Source of the DNA: an uncultured Lachnospiraceae bacterium
GTDB taxonomy: Bacteria > Bacillota > Clostridia > Lachnospirales > Lachnospiraceae
Length of the DNA stretch: 13,171 nucleotides
Direction of reading: 5' to 3'
Assembly (NCBI GenBank): GCA_902476265.1
Contig: CABSCP010000066.1
Coordinates: 1-13,171 of the forward strand
In this document: one piece after another, positions 1 through 6,831 of the stretch
Position numbering within the stretch: position 1 is the first letter of the stretch
Layout: each line of letters opens with the position of its first letter
Made by a program: the position numbers and the translations under genes
Notes under the pieces: generated by a model
Told to the model about the DNA's origin: nothing
The model's input: only the letters and a program-made list of their open reading frames with translations
Database searches by the model: none

Positions 1-55
1 TAATAAAGGGATGGGAAGCCTTGAAAAATGAGGGCTGAGAATTCCGAGAACTTAT
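1..55 (+). repeat. Left copy of exact 55-bp terminal inverted repeat
   Basis: These 55 bases are the exact reverse complement of the last 55 bases of the window; identity stops at base 56 (C here, T in the other copy). The copy ends 23 nt before the VanW-protein start codon. Inside it is an imperfect 14-bp palindrome, CTGAGAATTCCGAG, centred on GAATTC at about 35-48. There is an ATG at 28 in frame with the VanW gene. Another frame is open from the left edge to a TGA at 36-38, so the repeat could hold the tail of a gene outside the window. TTGAAA at 21-26 resembles a -35 box but has no -10 box at proper spacing. What lies to the left cannot be seen. Confidence 0.97.
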
Positions 56-78
56 CTGTTTGTAAAGGAGGATTTTCC

Positions 79-1248
79 ATGAAAAAATATAGAAACCTGC
101 TGACCGCCGTTCTGTTTGCCGCCGTTCTGCTTTTCATGCCCCTGCAGGCCCAGGCGAAAAGCGCCTGGTCGGCTCAGCCCCTTCCGGCGCCTGCCATAGA
201 CACGGTGTTCGGGGATGCCCGTTACATAAACCCCGACTGGCTCACCAAAAAAGTTACCGTCTCTTATCAGGGAACCGCCTGGGTAACCGGGATGGATGCA
301 TTTCAAAATATGCCCGTGCGCCTCACCAATGCCAACGGTAAAATTGCCTGTACCTTTTTGGATCTTTCTGTTTTTCAGTCCTATTTTAACGCAATTAATG
401 CCCAGCTGGCCGGAATCACTGCCCAGAGCGGCGTCCCGATTTTTGATAGCGGCGCCGGAAGCTATATCCTGCAGGGCGGACAGCTGCATTATGAAGCCGT
501 TCCCGAAATGTCGGAATGGCTGGCTCAGATGCTGCAGAATATGATCCTCACTGATACCTGCACGGACATCACCCAGGAACTGACTTCGGATCTGTTGGTC
601 TGTGTGACAGACTCCAGCGATGTGGTCACCAGCCCTGACTTTATCCTGGCAGGCAACTGCACTACCAGTTTTAAAACCAGCGGCGCCAACCGCAGCAGCA
701 ACATCGCCGTCGGCGCTTCCCACCTGAATAACCTTGTTGTGATGCCGGGTCAGACTGTTTCCGTCAGCGATACCATCCTGCCCCGCACCAAGGCAAACGG
801 TTATAAAGAAGCCGGCGTTTACTTAAACGGCGTACACACCACAGGAATGGGCGGAGGCGTCTGCCAGATCTCTTCCACCGTATACAACGCGGTAAAAAAT
901 GCCGGTTTGACCGTGCTGGAGCGCAAACCACACAGCATGCCCGTCTCCTATCTTCCAAAGGGACTGGATGCCGCCATCGCTTCCGGCTCAAAAGATCTGA
1001 AATTCCGCAACGATTATGCCTCTCCCGTTGTGATCCGTACCGATACTACCGGCAAAAAACTCACAGTCAATGTGCTGGTTTGGAATCAGGAGTTAAACGG
1101 CCGTTCCCATAAACTCTGGGCCAAACAGACCGGTTCCCTCTCTGCGGATACCTACTTCACTACCTATCAGGACGGAAAAGAAGTGAGCACCGTTTTTGTA
1201 GGGACTTCCAAATATAAACCTTATCGGGAAGAGGGCGAAGAAGAATAA
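79..1248 (+). CDS. Secreted VanW-domain protein
   Basis: This is a 389-residue exported protein with a C-terminal VanW domain. Residues 1-26 look like a signal peptide (KKYR, a hydrophobic stretch, then AQA before Lys27), so the mature protein should act outside the membrane or be secreted. The VanW domain spans about residues 196-325 and has the family hallmark GGGVCQISSTVYNA at about 258-271, followed by a HSMPVSYLPKGLDAAI segment. VanW is named from vancomycin-resistance clusters, but its biochemical role is unclear and the domain is widespread in spore-formers without resistance; nothing here suggests glycopeptide resistance. The middle (about 50-190) matches no family I recognise. I chose the start at 79 because AAAGGAGGA at 66-74 is well placed and the signal peptide begins there; the upstream ATG at 28 lies inside the terminal repeat. 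The gene ends at a bidirectional terminator shared with the convergent MATE gene. Confidence 0.88.
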   Translation: MKKYRNLLTAVLFAAVLLFMPLQAQAKSAWSAQPLPAPAIDTVFGDARYINPDWLTKKVTVSYQGTAWVTGMDAFQNMPVRLTNANGKIACTFLDLSVFQSYFNAINAQLAGITAQSGVPIFDSGAGSYILQGGQLHYEAVPEMSEWLAQMLQNMILTDTCTDITQELTSDLLVCVTDSSDVVTSPDFILAGNCTTSFKTSGANRSSNIAVGASHLNNLVVMPGQTVSVSDTILPRTKANGYKEAGVYLNGVHTTGMGGGVCQISSTVYNAVKNAGLTVLERKPHSMPVSYLPKGLDAAIASGSKDLKFRNDYASPVVIRTDTTGKKLTVNVLVWNQELNGRSHKLWAKQTGSLSADTYFTTYQDGKEVSTVFVGTSKYKPYREEGEEE

Positions 1249-1269
1249 CATTTCAATATGTATTATCAA

Positions 1270-1313
1270 AAAGAAAGCGCAGGGTTTGAGATGTACCCTG
1301 CGCTCATTTCTTT
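1270..1313. terminator. Bidirectional intrinsic terminator between convergent genes
   Basis: There is a perfect 9-bp stem, GCGCAGGGT at 1277-1285 and ACCCTGCGC at 1295-1303, with a 9-nt loop. It is flanked by an A-rich tract on the left and TTTCTTTTT on the right, so it has a U-rich tail in both directions. It lies between the VanW-protein stop (1248) and the MATE stop (1314) and should terminate both transcripts. Confidence 0.93.
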
Positions 1314-2690
1314 TTATAAGCCTTTTTCTTTCCATTTTCCTTTGCGGTAGAAGAACCATGTAACCAATGCGCCCAGCAGCCAGGAAATCAGGAGAGAAAC
1401 ATAAATACAATCGCTGTTCCCGTGAGGCAGTTCCGGCGTCGTGGTCAGCCAGGAAATCGCATAGGCGATAGGCACGCGGATTCCAACTGTGGTGATCAGG
1501 GAAATCCACATAGGGGTCATCGTATCTCCCGCCCCTCTCATGACGCCGGATAAACTCTGGGTCACCGCCATTGCGATATACCCTACCGCAAGAATGCACA
1601 TCAGATGCATGCTCAAATCCACAAGTTCCGAGGTATTTGTAAAAATACCCATCAGATATTTTCCAAAAATCAGGATCAGACCGGTAATCACCGCTGAAAC
1701 CCCCACCGCAATCAGTGTACCCTGTTTCGCGCCGCTGTCAACCCTGTCATATTTTTTTGCACCCACATTCTGCCCCGCATAGGTGGTCATGGCAGTACCG
1801 AAAGAAAAGTTCGGCATCATGGCAAAACCGTCCACCCTCATGACAATGACGTTTGCCGCGATGAACATTTCTCCGAAGCTGTTCGTCAGGGATTGTACGA
1901 TAATCATTGCCATGGAAAAAATAGCCTGCGTAATTCCGGAAGGAAGGCCCAGCCTGACCATATCCAACGTATGCTTTCCGGTGGGGACAAGATCCTTTAA
2001 CCGCAATTCAAAAACCTCATGCATATGCATCAGCTTCCACATGCATAACACGGCGGAAACCGCCTGCGCAATGGCAGTGGCCAAAGCAACGCCCGCAACT
2101 CCCATATGGAAGGATGCCACGAACAGGATATCCAGAAAAATATTCAGCACAGTGGCCACCAACAGATAGAGCAACGCCGACACGGAGTCTCCCAGCCCGC
2201 GCAGGATCCCTCCCAGAATATTATAATAGGCCACTCCCGCAACCCCGATAAACAAAATGTTCAGATAGGACGCACACCAGTCAAAAATGCTTTCCGGCGT
2301 ATTCAGCAGACGTAGAAGGGGCGGTACCACCAGCGGCCCGATTATCATTATAATCACAGAAGAAACCGCTGTCAGTGTGATGCAGGTTCCTACCGTGCTG
2401 GACAGTTCTTCCCTCTGTTTTGCCCCGAAATACTGGGACACCATGATACTGGCTCCCACAGAAATCCCGATGAACAAAACCAGCAGCAGATTCAATATGG
2501 GACTTGCGCTTCCTACCGCTGCCAGCGCATTGTCTCCCACATACCTTCCTACAACAATAGAATCCACTGTATTATATAGCTGCTGGGCGATGTTCCCGAT
2601 CAGCATCGGAATTGCAAACAGTGTAATTCTCTTCCACGGCACCCCTTCCGTCATATCGGTGGGTGCAAACAACTTCTTCAATAATCCCAT
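1314..2690 (-). CDS. MATE-family multidrug/cation antiporter
   Basis: This is a 458-residue polytopic membrane protein of the MATE family, which exports cationic drugs, metabolites or toxins using Na+ or H+ gradients. The length and about 12 hydrophobic segments fit the family. The first half has PMLIGNIAQQLYNTVDSIVV, GRYVGDNALAAVG and GASIMVSQYFGAK. The second half repeats the pattern with VDGFAMMPNFSFGTAMTTYA followed by GQNVGAKKYDR, as expected from the internal duplication of MATE proteins. The substrate cannot be told from sequence. Two ATGs are in frame (2696 and 2690). I prefer 2690 because AAAGGAAG at 2697-2704 is about 8 nt from it but almost touches the first ATG. It is apparently monocistronic, with its own promoter and a terminator at the stop codon. 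The open frames on the opposite strand are shadows. Confidence 0.94.
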   Translation of the reverse strand: MGLLKKLFAPTDMTEGVPWKRITLFAIPMLIGNIAQQLYNTVDSIVVGRYVGDNALAAVGSASPILNLLLVLFIGISVGASIMVSQYFGAKQREELSSTVGTCITLTAVSSVIIMIIGPLVVPPLLRLLNTPESIFDWCASYLNILFIGVAGVAYYNILGGILRGLGDSVSALLYLLVATVLNIFLDILFVASFHMGVAGVALATAIAQAVSAVLCMWKLMHMHEVFELRLKDLVPTGKHTLDMVRLGLPSGITQAIFSMAMIIVQSLTNSFGEMFIAANVIVMRVDGFAMMPNFSFGTAMTTYAGQNVGAKKYDRVDSGAKQGTLIAVGVSAVITGLILIFGKYLMGIFTNTSELVDLSMHLMCILAVGYIAMAVTQSLSGVMRGAGDTMTPMWISLITTVGIRVPIAYAISWLTTTPELPHGNSDCIYVSLLISWLLGALVTWFFYRKGKWKEKGL

Positions 2691-2750
2691 TTCCATCTTC
2701 CTTTGTAATTCTATATTCAGCTTTCTTTCAAGAACGGCCGTCTATCTATG

Positions 2751-2779
2751 ATTATATAGAGATTAAAAATTGTTTGCAA
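2751..2779 (-). promoter_or_regulatory. Predicted sigma-A promoter of the MATE gene
   Basis: On the minus strand a -35 box TTGCAA (2779-2774) is separated by exactly 17 nt from a perfect -10 box TATAAT (2756-2751). It lies about 60 nt upstream of the MATE start, in an AT-rich intergenic segment. Spacing and the -10 box are convincing; the -35 box matches the consensus TTGACA at four of six positions. Confidence 0.8.
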
Positions 2780-2790
2780 CAGTAATTTAT

Positions 2791-2819
2791 AAAGGCCTCC
2801 CAAAACCGGAAGGCCTTTT
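2791..2819 (-). terminator. Terminator-like hairpin after the coiled-coil gene
   Basis: AAAGGCCT at 2791-2798 pairs with AGGCCTTT at 2811-2818, with further C:G pairs at the loop. On the minus strand it is followed by ATAAATT, a modest U tail. It lies only 9 nt beyond the TAG at 2828-2830 that would end the unshifted coiled-coil frame, supporting that position as the ancestral gene end. It could also stop transcription coming from the left. Confidence 0.7.
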
Positions 2820-2827
2820 CACCTGTT

Positions 2828-2893
2828 CTATGAAATTTGCTGTAATTTCGTACTGTGATCCGTGACCACCTGTTTTAATATGCCAATGTCAGC
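2828..2893 (-). pseudogene. Out-of-frame C-terminal tail of the coiled-coil gene
   Basis: In the -1 frame relative to the gene's present reading frame, the minus strand from 2893 to the TAG at 2828-2830 encodes AD, IG and then ILKQVVTDHSTKLQQIS. From memory, this is how Lachnospiraceae proteins of this coiled-coil type normally end (MEAM, then an acidic/Ile segment, then a LKKVVxEHSEKLQxIS-like tail). The present frame instead reads LTLAY and stops at 2875. A single base lost next to the ATGAAG at 2898-2893 explains it. No classical X-XXY-YYZ slippery heptamer is present, so programmed frameshifting is less likely than mutation or sequence error. Confidence 0.72.
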
Positions 2894-3318
2894 TTCATGG
2901 CTTCCATCTTCCCGGCGTTTACGCAATAACGCTGATAGGTAGATAAATAACAGGCTTCGATATTCTGCAGGCGGGGCAGAATGCTGTTTTCCTGACCGAT
3001 TTCTATCTTTCCCAGACGCCTTTCCATCTTTTCTGCCTGTTTTTCCAGACTATTCATGCGCTCTTCCATATGATCCATGCGCTCCTCCAGACGGTCCATG
3101 CGCTCTTCCATATGATCCATGCGCTCTTCCAGACGGTCCATACGCTCTTCCATATGATCCATGCGCTCTTCCAGACGATCCATACGCTCTTCCAGACGGT
3201 CCATACGCTCTTCTATCCGGTCAAGACGATCTTCTATCCGGTCGAGACGATCTTCTATAGGCTTTAATTTCTTATCAAATAGGCCTGATATGGCAAGTAA
3301 TAATTCCTGATCTGTCAT
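2875..3318 (-). CDS. Heptad-repeat coiled-coil protein, frameshifted at 3' end
   Basis: This is a 147-residue protein of unknown function, largely one long predicted coiled coil. After an N-terminal segment (MTDQELLLAISGLFDKKLKP) come about ten near-identical seven-residue units of the type RLEERMD, HMEERMD or RIEDRLD, with hydrophobic a/d positions and charged flanks. Then follows an ENSILPRLQNIEACYLSTYQ segment that I recognise from hypothetical proteins of gut Clostridia. It has no signal peptide or membrane segment, so it is probably cytoplasmic. I place the start at 3318, preceded by GGAGGAAAATAAA, rather than at the upstream in-frame ATG at 3393, which has no ribosome binding site and a non-coding-like extension. 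The present stop at 2875 truncates the expected C-terminus by about 20 residues because of a frameshift near 2893. It stands between the spoIVA and MATE genes with its own spacers on both sides. Confidence 0.75.
   Translation of the reverse strand: MTDQELLLAISGLFDKKLKPIEDRLDRIEDRLDRIEERMDRLEERMDRLEERMDHMEERMDRLEERMDHMEERMDRLEERMDHMEERMNSLEKQAEKMERRLGKIEIGQENSILPRLQNIEACYLSTYQRYCVNAGKMEAMKLTLAY
3055..3264 (-). repeat. Ten tandem 21-bp units within the coiled-coil gene
   Basis: Exact 21-bp periodicity runs for ten units; on the plus strand the units read like CATGCGCTCTTCCATATGATC. Several consecutive units alternate between an HMEE-coding version (CCATATGATC) and an RLEE-coding version (CCAGACGGTC), giving a 42-bp superperiod at the low-coordinate end. 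Units diverge towards the N-terminal coding end (3202-3264). Because 21 is divisible by three, gain or loss of units keeps the frame and changes only the length of the coiled coil. Confidence 0.95.
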
Positions 3319-3579
3319 TTTATTTTCCTCCGTGACAAACGTAACTTTTTCTGGAGACTGTATTCTTCTGTGATCCGTATCCCTGTCAGGCATTCCTGAT
3401 CACACTCCTATATGAAGTTATCGGGCAGAGTTTCCTCTGCAGTGTCGTCATGGTATGAAGATGCCGGAATATTCTTTATGATCCTGATTGATCCATCTTA
3501 CCACGCCTCGGATAAAAAGGCAAGAAGCTGATACATCGTTTCCTTTTATATCATGCGCATCTACATATGCGCGCCCGAT
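3319..3579. other. Intergenic region between spoIVA and the coiled-coil gene
   Basis: I see no gene in these 261 bases. Two small perfect hairpins occur: GCGCAT/ATGCGC at 3555-3572 with a 6-nt loop, just after the spoIVA stop, and GCAGAG/CTCTGC at 3425-3440 with a 4-nt loop. Neither has a U tract on the minus strand, so neither is a convincing terminator. The promoter of the coiled-coil gene should be here, but I find no box pair with good spacing. The GGAGG at about 3327-3331 is its ribosome binding site. Confidence 0.6.
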
Positions 3580-5073
3580 TCAGATTATAATGCACACCAT
3601 GCCGCCTGTGGAATCATTGACGATTTTCTGCATGGTATCCTGCAACTTCACCTGGCTTTCTTCCCCGATCATGGATATTTTGGCGCGGATGCCGTCGTTG
3701 ACCAGCTGTTCTACCGTCTTTCCGAAGATATTGGTTTCCCAGATTCCCTCATCTTTTCCGTTTTCATCGATATAACCGATCAAATCCTTCGCCTGCTGCT
3801 CTGTTCCCACAATGGGCGCGATTTCCGTCACCACATTTGCCCGGATAAAATGCAGGGAAGGGCTCTCCGCCTTTATTTTCACCCCATATTTATTTCCGTG
3901 CCGGATCACCTCCGGGCGTTCCAGCCGGATCTCATTGCGCTGTGGCAGCACCACTCCGTACCCTTTGGAACGGACCGACTGCATGGCCGAAAGAACGCGG
4001 GTATATTCTTTTTTCATTTCCGCCATCTCTTTTAAAATGCGGACCAGCTGATATTCGCTTTCCACGCTTTCCCCGATCATTTCACTGAGCATCTCATAAT
4101 AATAGCGGTCATCCATATCCAGGACAACCCGGATGCAGCCGTCCGCCATATTGATATTTTCCACCATACAGCGGCGGATATAATCTCCCTGCAGGTTCAC
4201 CGGATGCTCGATCACATCCCGTATGGTATTGATTCCGTTCATCATTTCCCGGATGCGGGCGATCATGTCTGCCTTCATCTTATGCGTTGCGGGAAGCATT
4301 TCCACCCATTTTGGCATATAAAATTCCACCATGGCAACCGGAAATTCATAGAGTACCTTCTCCATGATATGCCGGATATCTTCTTCTTTTAACTGGGCAC
4401 AGTTGACCGTCATAACAGAAACATTATATTTGTCCCGGATCATCTGTGCAGTCTGCTCCGCTTCCTGTCCATACGGTTTCGCCGAATTTACCAGCACGAG
4501 AAACGGCTTATGCAGTTTTTTCAATTCCTGTATCGTCTTTTCCTCCGCCGCCAGATAGCTGTTACGAGGCAATTCTCCAAAGCTTCCGTCCGTAGTGATC
4601 ACGATCCCTATGGTGGAGTGATCCGTGATGACCTTCCGGGTGCCGATTTCGGCGGCCTGGGTGAAAGGAATGTCAGCCTCATACCAGGGCGTTTTCACGA
4701 GCCGCTCTGCGCCCTCTTCCATATGTCCGGCCGCGCCCTCTGCCATGAATCCCACACAGTCCACCAGCCGCACTTTTACATTCACATCCCCTGCCAGTTT
4801 TAAGGAAGCCGCTTCCTGAGGAATAAATTTGGGTTCCGTGGTGGTGATGGTTTTTCCACCCGCACTCTGGGGCAGTTCGTCCTGTGCCCGAGTTTTCTGC
4901 GCCTCATCCGTCATGTAAGGAAGCACCGCTGCATCCATAAAACGCTTGATAAATGTGGACTTTCCTGTTCGTACCGGCCCCACCACTCCTATGTAGATTT
5001 CACCGCCTGTCCGTTTCTGCATATCGCGGTAAAGATTCTGTGTATACCTATTTTCAGCCTGCAGATTTTCCAT
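3580..5073 (-). CDS. spoIVA: Stage IV sporulation protein A, coat morphogenetic ATPase
   Basis: This 497-residue protein matches SpoIVA along its length (Bacillus subtilis SpoIVA is 492 residues). SpoIVA is made in the mother cell, hydrolyses ATP to polymerise on the outer forespore membrane, and forms the basement layer on which the spore coat assembles; it is also needed for cortex formation. The N-terminal TRAFAC-type P-loop domain has Walker A GPVRTGKST at residues 32-40 and the Walker B-like VRLVDCVGFM at 101-110. The alpha/beta middle contains FYMPKWVEMLP. The C-terminus ends in GGMVCIII, a hydrophobic tail with a Cys as expected for clostridial SpoIVA, the part that contacts SpoVM and membrane in Bacillus. 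The start follows GGAAGGGG (5087-5080) with 6 nt spacing, but that site lies inside a long hairpin. It is downstream of tyrS on the same strand, separated by 61 nt. Mother-cell sigma-E control is expected from the family. Confidence 0.97.
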   Translation of the reverse strand: MENLQAENRYTQNLYRDMQKRTGGEIYIGVVGPVRTGKSTFIKRFMDAAVLPYMTDEAQKTRAQDELPQSAGGKTITTTEPKFIPQEAASLKLAGDVNVKVRLVDCVGFMAEGAAGHMEEGAERLVKTPWYEADIPFTQAAEIGTRKVITDHSTIGIVITTDGSFGELPRNSYLAAEEKTIQELKKLHKPFLVLVNSAKPYGQEAEQTAQMIRDKYNVSVMTVNCAQLKEEDIRHIMEKVLYEFPVAMVEFYMPKWVEMLPATHKMKADMIARIREMMNGINTIRDVIEHPVNLQGDYIRRCMVENINMADGCIRVVLDMDDRYYYEMLSEMIGESVESEYQLVRILKEMAEMKKEYTRVLSAMQSVRSKGYGVVLPQRNEIRLERPEVIRHGNKYGVKIKAESPSLHFIRANVVTEIAPIVGTEQQAKDLIGYIDENGKDEGIWETNIFGKTVEQLVNDGIRAKISMIGEESQVKLQDTMQKIVNDSTGGMVCIII

Positions 5074-5075
5074 AA

Positions 5076-5125
5076 AAATCCCCTTCCATTTGTGCTGTTA
5101 CACTATATGCACAGGAAGGGGATTT
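5076..5125 (-). terminator. tyrS terminator hairpin overlapping the spoIVA ribosome binding site
   Basis: On the minus strand AAATCCCCTTCC (5125-5114) pairs perfectly with GGAAGGGGATTT (5087-5076). An inner stem TGTGC/GCACA (5113-5109 with 5095-5091) extends it to 17 bp, with a 3-nt bulge and 13-nt loop. The 3' arm runs into UUUUU (5078-5074), directly followed by the spoIVA ATG. It starts 9 nt after the tyrS stop codon, so it has the form of an intrinsic terminator for tyrS. The spoIVA Shine-Dalgarno is entirely inside the 3' arm, so any read-through RNA would have it paired. Confidence 0.75.
5102..5109 (-). promoter_or_regulatory. Candidate sigma-E type -10 element for spoIVA
   Basis: CATATAGT on the minus strand fits the CATAnnnT core of sigma-E -10 elements. 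The 14-nt-upstream segment GTATGAA is only a weak match to a sigma-E -35. If real, transcription would begin around 5090-5096, after the 5' arm of the hairpin, giving an mRNA with a free ribosome binding site. This is inferred from the family's known sigma-E control and the placement, not from a strong promoter match. Confidence 0.35.
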
Positions 5126-5134
5126 CATACTTTT

Positions 5135-6358
5135 TTATTTCATTACGATTTTCTTAAATGATTTTTTGCCCCGCTTTAAGGTGATGCCGTCACCTGTCAG
5201 GTCTTCTCCGGCGAACAGTTTTTTCACATCCGTGATCTTTTCCCCGTCAACGGATACCCCGCCCTGTTCCACACTGCGGCGGGCTTCGGAACGGGATGCG
5301 CTTAAGCCCGATTTTACCAGCAGTCCCAGGATATCGATATTTCCGTCCGTCAGATCGGTCTGGGTCAGCTCTGTGGTAGGAATTTCCGCATCGGCGCCGC
5401 CCTCAAACAGCGCTTTCGCGCCCGCCTGCGCCTTCTCTGCTTCTTCCTTGCCGTGTACCAGTTCGGTGAGCTCGTATGCCAGAATTTCCTTTGCGGTATT
5501 TAACTGGCTGCCTTCCCAATGCTCCATTTCCAAAATCTGCTCGATGGGCAGGAAGGTGAGCATTTTTAAGCACTTCATCACATCTGCATCGGACACATTT
5601 CTCCAGTACTGGTAAAATTCAAAAGGCGTGGTCTTGTTGGGATCCAGCCATACGGCGCCCTTCTGAGTCTTACCCATCTTCTTTCCTTCGGAATTTAAAA
5701 GAAGGGTGATGGTCATGGCATAAGCGTCCTTACCCAGTTTTCTGCGGATCAGTTCTGTGCCGCCCAACATGTTGGACCACTGGTCATCGCCGCCGAACTG
5801 CATGTTGCACCCGTATTTCTGGAAAAGCATATAAAAGTCATAGCTCTGCATGATCATGTAATTAAATTCCAGGAAGCTTAACCCCTTTGCCATACGCTGC
5901 TTGTAGCATTCCGCCCGAAGCATGTTGTTGACGGAGAAGCAGGTGCCCACCTCCCGGAGCAGTTCCACATAGTTTAAATCCAGCAGCCAGTCCGCATTGT
6001 TTACCATCAGCGCTTTTCCCTCTGAAAAATCAATGAAACGGCTCATCTGTTTTTTAAAGCAGTCACAGTTATGCTGGATGGTTTCCGGCGTCATCATCTG
6101 GCGCAAGTCGCTTCTGCCGGAAGGGTCGCCGATCATACCGGTGCCGCCGCCCAGCAGGGCGATGGGTTTATTTCCCGCCATTTGCATTCTTTTCATCAGG
6201 CACAGCGCCATGAAATGTCCCACATGCAGACTGTCCGCCGTGGGGTCAAAGCCGATATAAAAAGTAGCTTTCCCGTTGTTGATCAACTCCTTGATCTCTT
6301 CTTCATCCGTCAGCTGTGCGAGAAGTCCTCTCGCTTTCAGTTCTTCAAATACTGTCAT
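5135..6358 (-). CDS. tyrS: Tyrosyl-tRNA synthetase
   Basis: This is a 407-residue class I aminoacyl-tRNA synthetase that activates tyrosine with ATP and charges tRNA-Tyr. The Rossmann fold has the HIGH-type signature HVGH at residues 45-48 and the KMSKS-type loop KMGKT at 227-231. Tyrosine-site segments QSYDFY (171-176) and QFGGDDQW (187-194) are intact. The C-terminal part, from about residue 345, is an S4-like RNA-binding domain (LLVKSGLSASRSEARRSVEQ). The subfamily is the one with a LINNGKATFYIGFDPTADSL N-terminus and GGTGMIGDPSGR motif, typical of TyrRS of many bacteria (TyrS/TyrZ-type group). The start ATG at 6358 has AAAGGGG about 8 nt upstream. It is controlled by the T-box leader at about 6436-6785 and has its own promoter. 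A terminator-like hairpin follows immediately. Confidence 0.98.
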   Translation of the reverse strand: MTVFEELKARGLLAQLTDEEEIKELINNGKATFYIGFDPTADSLHVGHFMALCLMKRMQMAGNKPIALLGGGTGMIGDPSGRSDLRQMMTPETIQHNCDCFKKQMSRFIDFSEGKALMVNNADWLLDLNYVELLREVGTCFSVNNMLRAECYKQRMAKGLSFLEFNYMIMQSYDFYMLFQKYGCNMQFGGDDQWSNMLGGTELIRRKLGKDAYAMTITLLLNSEGKKMGKTQKGAVWLDPNKTTPFEFYQYWRNVSDADVMKCLKMLTFLPIEQILEMEHWEGSQLNTAKEILAYELTELVHGKEEAEKAQAGAKALFEGGADAEIPTTELTQTDLTDGNIDILGLLVKSGLSASRSEARRSVEQGGVSVDGEKITDVKKLFAGEDLTGDGITLKRGKKSFKKIVMK

Positions 6359-6403
6359 TTTCGTTTCCCCTTTCCATTTAAAATGAATTTCGCCTGCGGC
6401 TTT

Positions 6404-6436
6404 TATACGATAGGAAACAAAGTTTCCTGCCGTATA
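6404..6436 (-). other. Post-terminator hairpin in the tyrS leader
   Basis: On the minus strand TATACG (6436-6431) pairs with CGTATA (6409-6404) and AGGAAAC (6428-6422) with GTTTCCT (6418-6412). One mismatch and one G:U pair lie between them, and the loop is 3 nt. It begins at the last base of the T-box terminator U tract, so only read-through RNA contains it. It has no U tail and is followed by AAAAGCC. It may protect the 5' end of a processed tyrS mRNA; function is unknown. Confidence 0.55.
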
Positions 6437-6785
6437 AAAAAAGGCCCTTCATCCATAAAGGACGAGGGCCTAAGCTTCGTGTTACCACCTTTGTTCACAG
6501 TCAGCTCACGCTGCCTGCCTCACGAAGTACGGTCTGCCTTCTCGGTACGGCTTTGGTCAGCCGTTCGGAAATAGCGACGATACTCCTGCATGTTAACGGT
6601 TGCATCTTACCGTTGCAGCCTACTCTGCAAAACGCTGTCCTGCATTTGGGTGCAAAACTCCGGGATGTATTCGGATTATCTTTCCCTGCGCCTCTCACCG
6701 GCCGGCCGCTCTCTGTAGGTTCCGATTCCTCCGCCGTTCTCAGTGACCAGCAGATCTAATCTTACTCTTTCCCATCACAGTCTTT
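6436..6785 (-). ncRNA. T-box riboswitch (tyrosine) in the tyrS leader
   Basis: This leader RNA senses uncharged tRNA-Tyr and lets tyrS be transcribed when charging falls. The 5' part has a stem I-like region: GATGGGAAAGAGTA near 6776-6763, an AGAGAGCGG followed by GGTGAGAG distal-loop pattern near 6710-6695, then GAA-TAC-ATCCC with the UAC tyrosine specifier at 6669-6667. The T-box core reads AAAGGTGGTAACACG (6492-6478), a variant of the usual AGGGTGGnACCGCG whose GGTGG pairs with the tRNA acceptor end in the antiterminator. The terminator is GGCCCT/AGGGCC within 6470-6443, followed by seven U (6442-6436). The specifier agrees with the downstream gene. The 5' boundary is approximate. Short open frames on both strands here are not genes. 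Confidence 0.93.
6443..6470 (-). terminator. T-box regulated intrinsic terminator of tyrS
   Basis: The stem is formed by GGCCCT and AGGGCC with a loop through CGTCCTTTATGGATGA, followed by a run of seven T on the minus strand (6442-6436). Its 5' arm overlaps sequence just downstream of the T-box core, the mutually exclusive arrangement expected for the antiterminator. Confidence 0.9.
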
Positions 6786-6831
6786 TTCAGTTATTCATCA
6801 GGCTGAAATGCCTTTTTCTGAAGATATTGAC

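Noticed and set aside
21..57. Sigma-A promoter in the terminal repeat using TTGAAA at 21-26
   Set aside because: No -10-like hexamer occurs at 15-19 nt spacing; the nearest TTATCT/TTATTT is about 25 nt away.
28..78. Longer VanW-protein start at the ATG at 28
   Set aside because: The extension lies in the terminal repeat and translates the ribosome binding site; the ATG at 79 has a proper Shine-Dalgarno and begins a typical signal peptide.
52..723. Minus-strand frame of 223 codons opposite the VanW gene
   Set aside because: Antisense shadow of a gene with signal peptide and conserved domain; no start signals.
79..1248. VanW gene as a vancomycin-resistance determinant
   Set aside because: No vanR/S/H/A/X-type genes are nearby, and VanW domains are common in non-resistant Firmicutes.
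3055..3264. Repeats considered as a CRISPR array
   Set aside because: The units are 21 bp, contiguous and without spacers, and encode in-frame heptads of a coiled coil.
3319..3393. Upstream start of the coiled-coil gene at 3393
   Set aside because: There is no ribosome binding site there, while GGAGG precedes the ATG at 3318 at good spacing.
6501..6759. Small open frames on both strands in the tyrS leader
   Set aside because: They overlap the T-box stem, specifier and T-box core; there are no ribosome sites or recognisable protein features.
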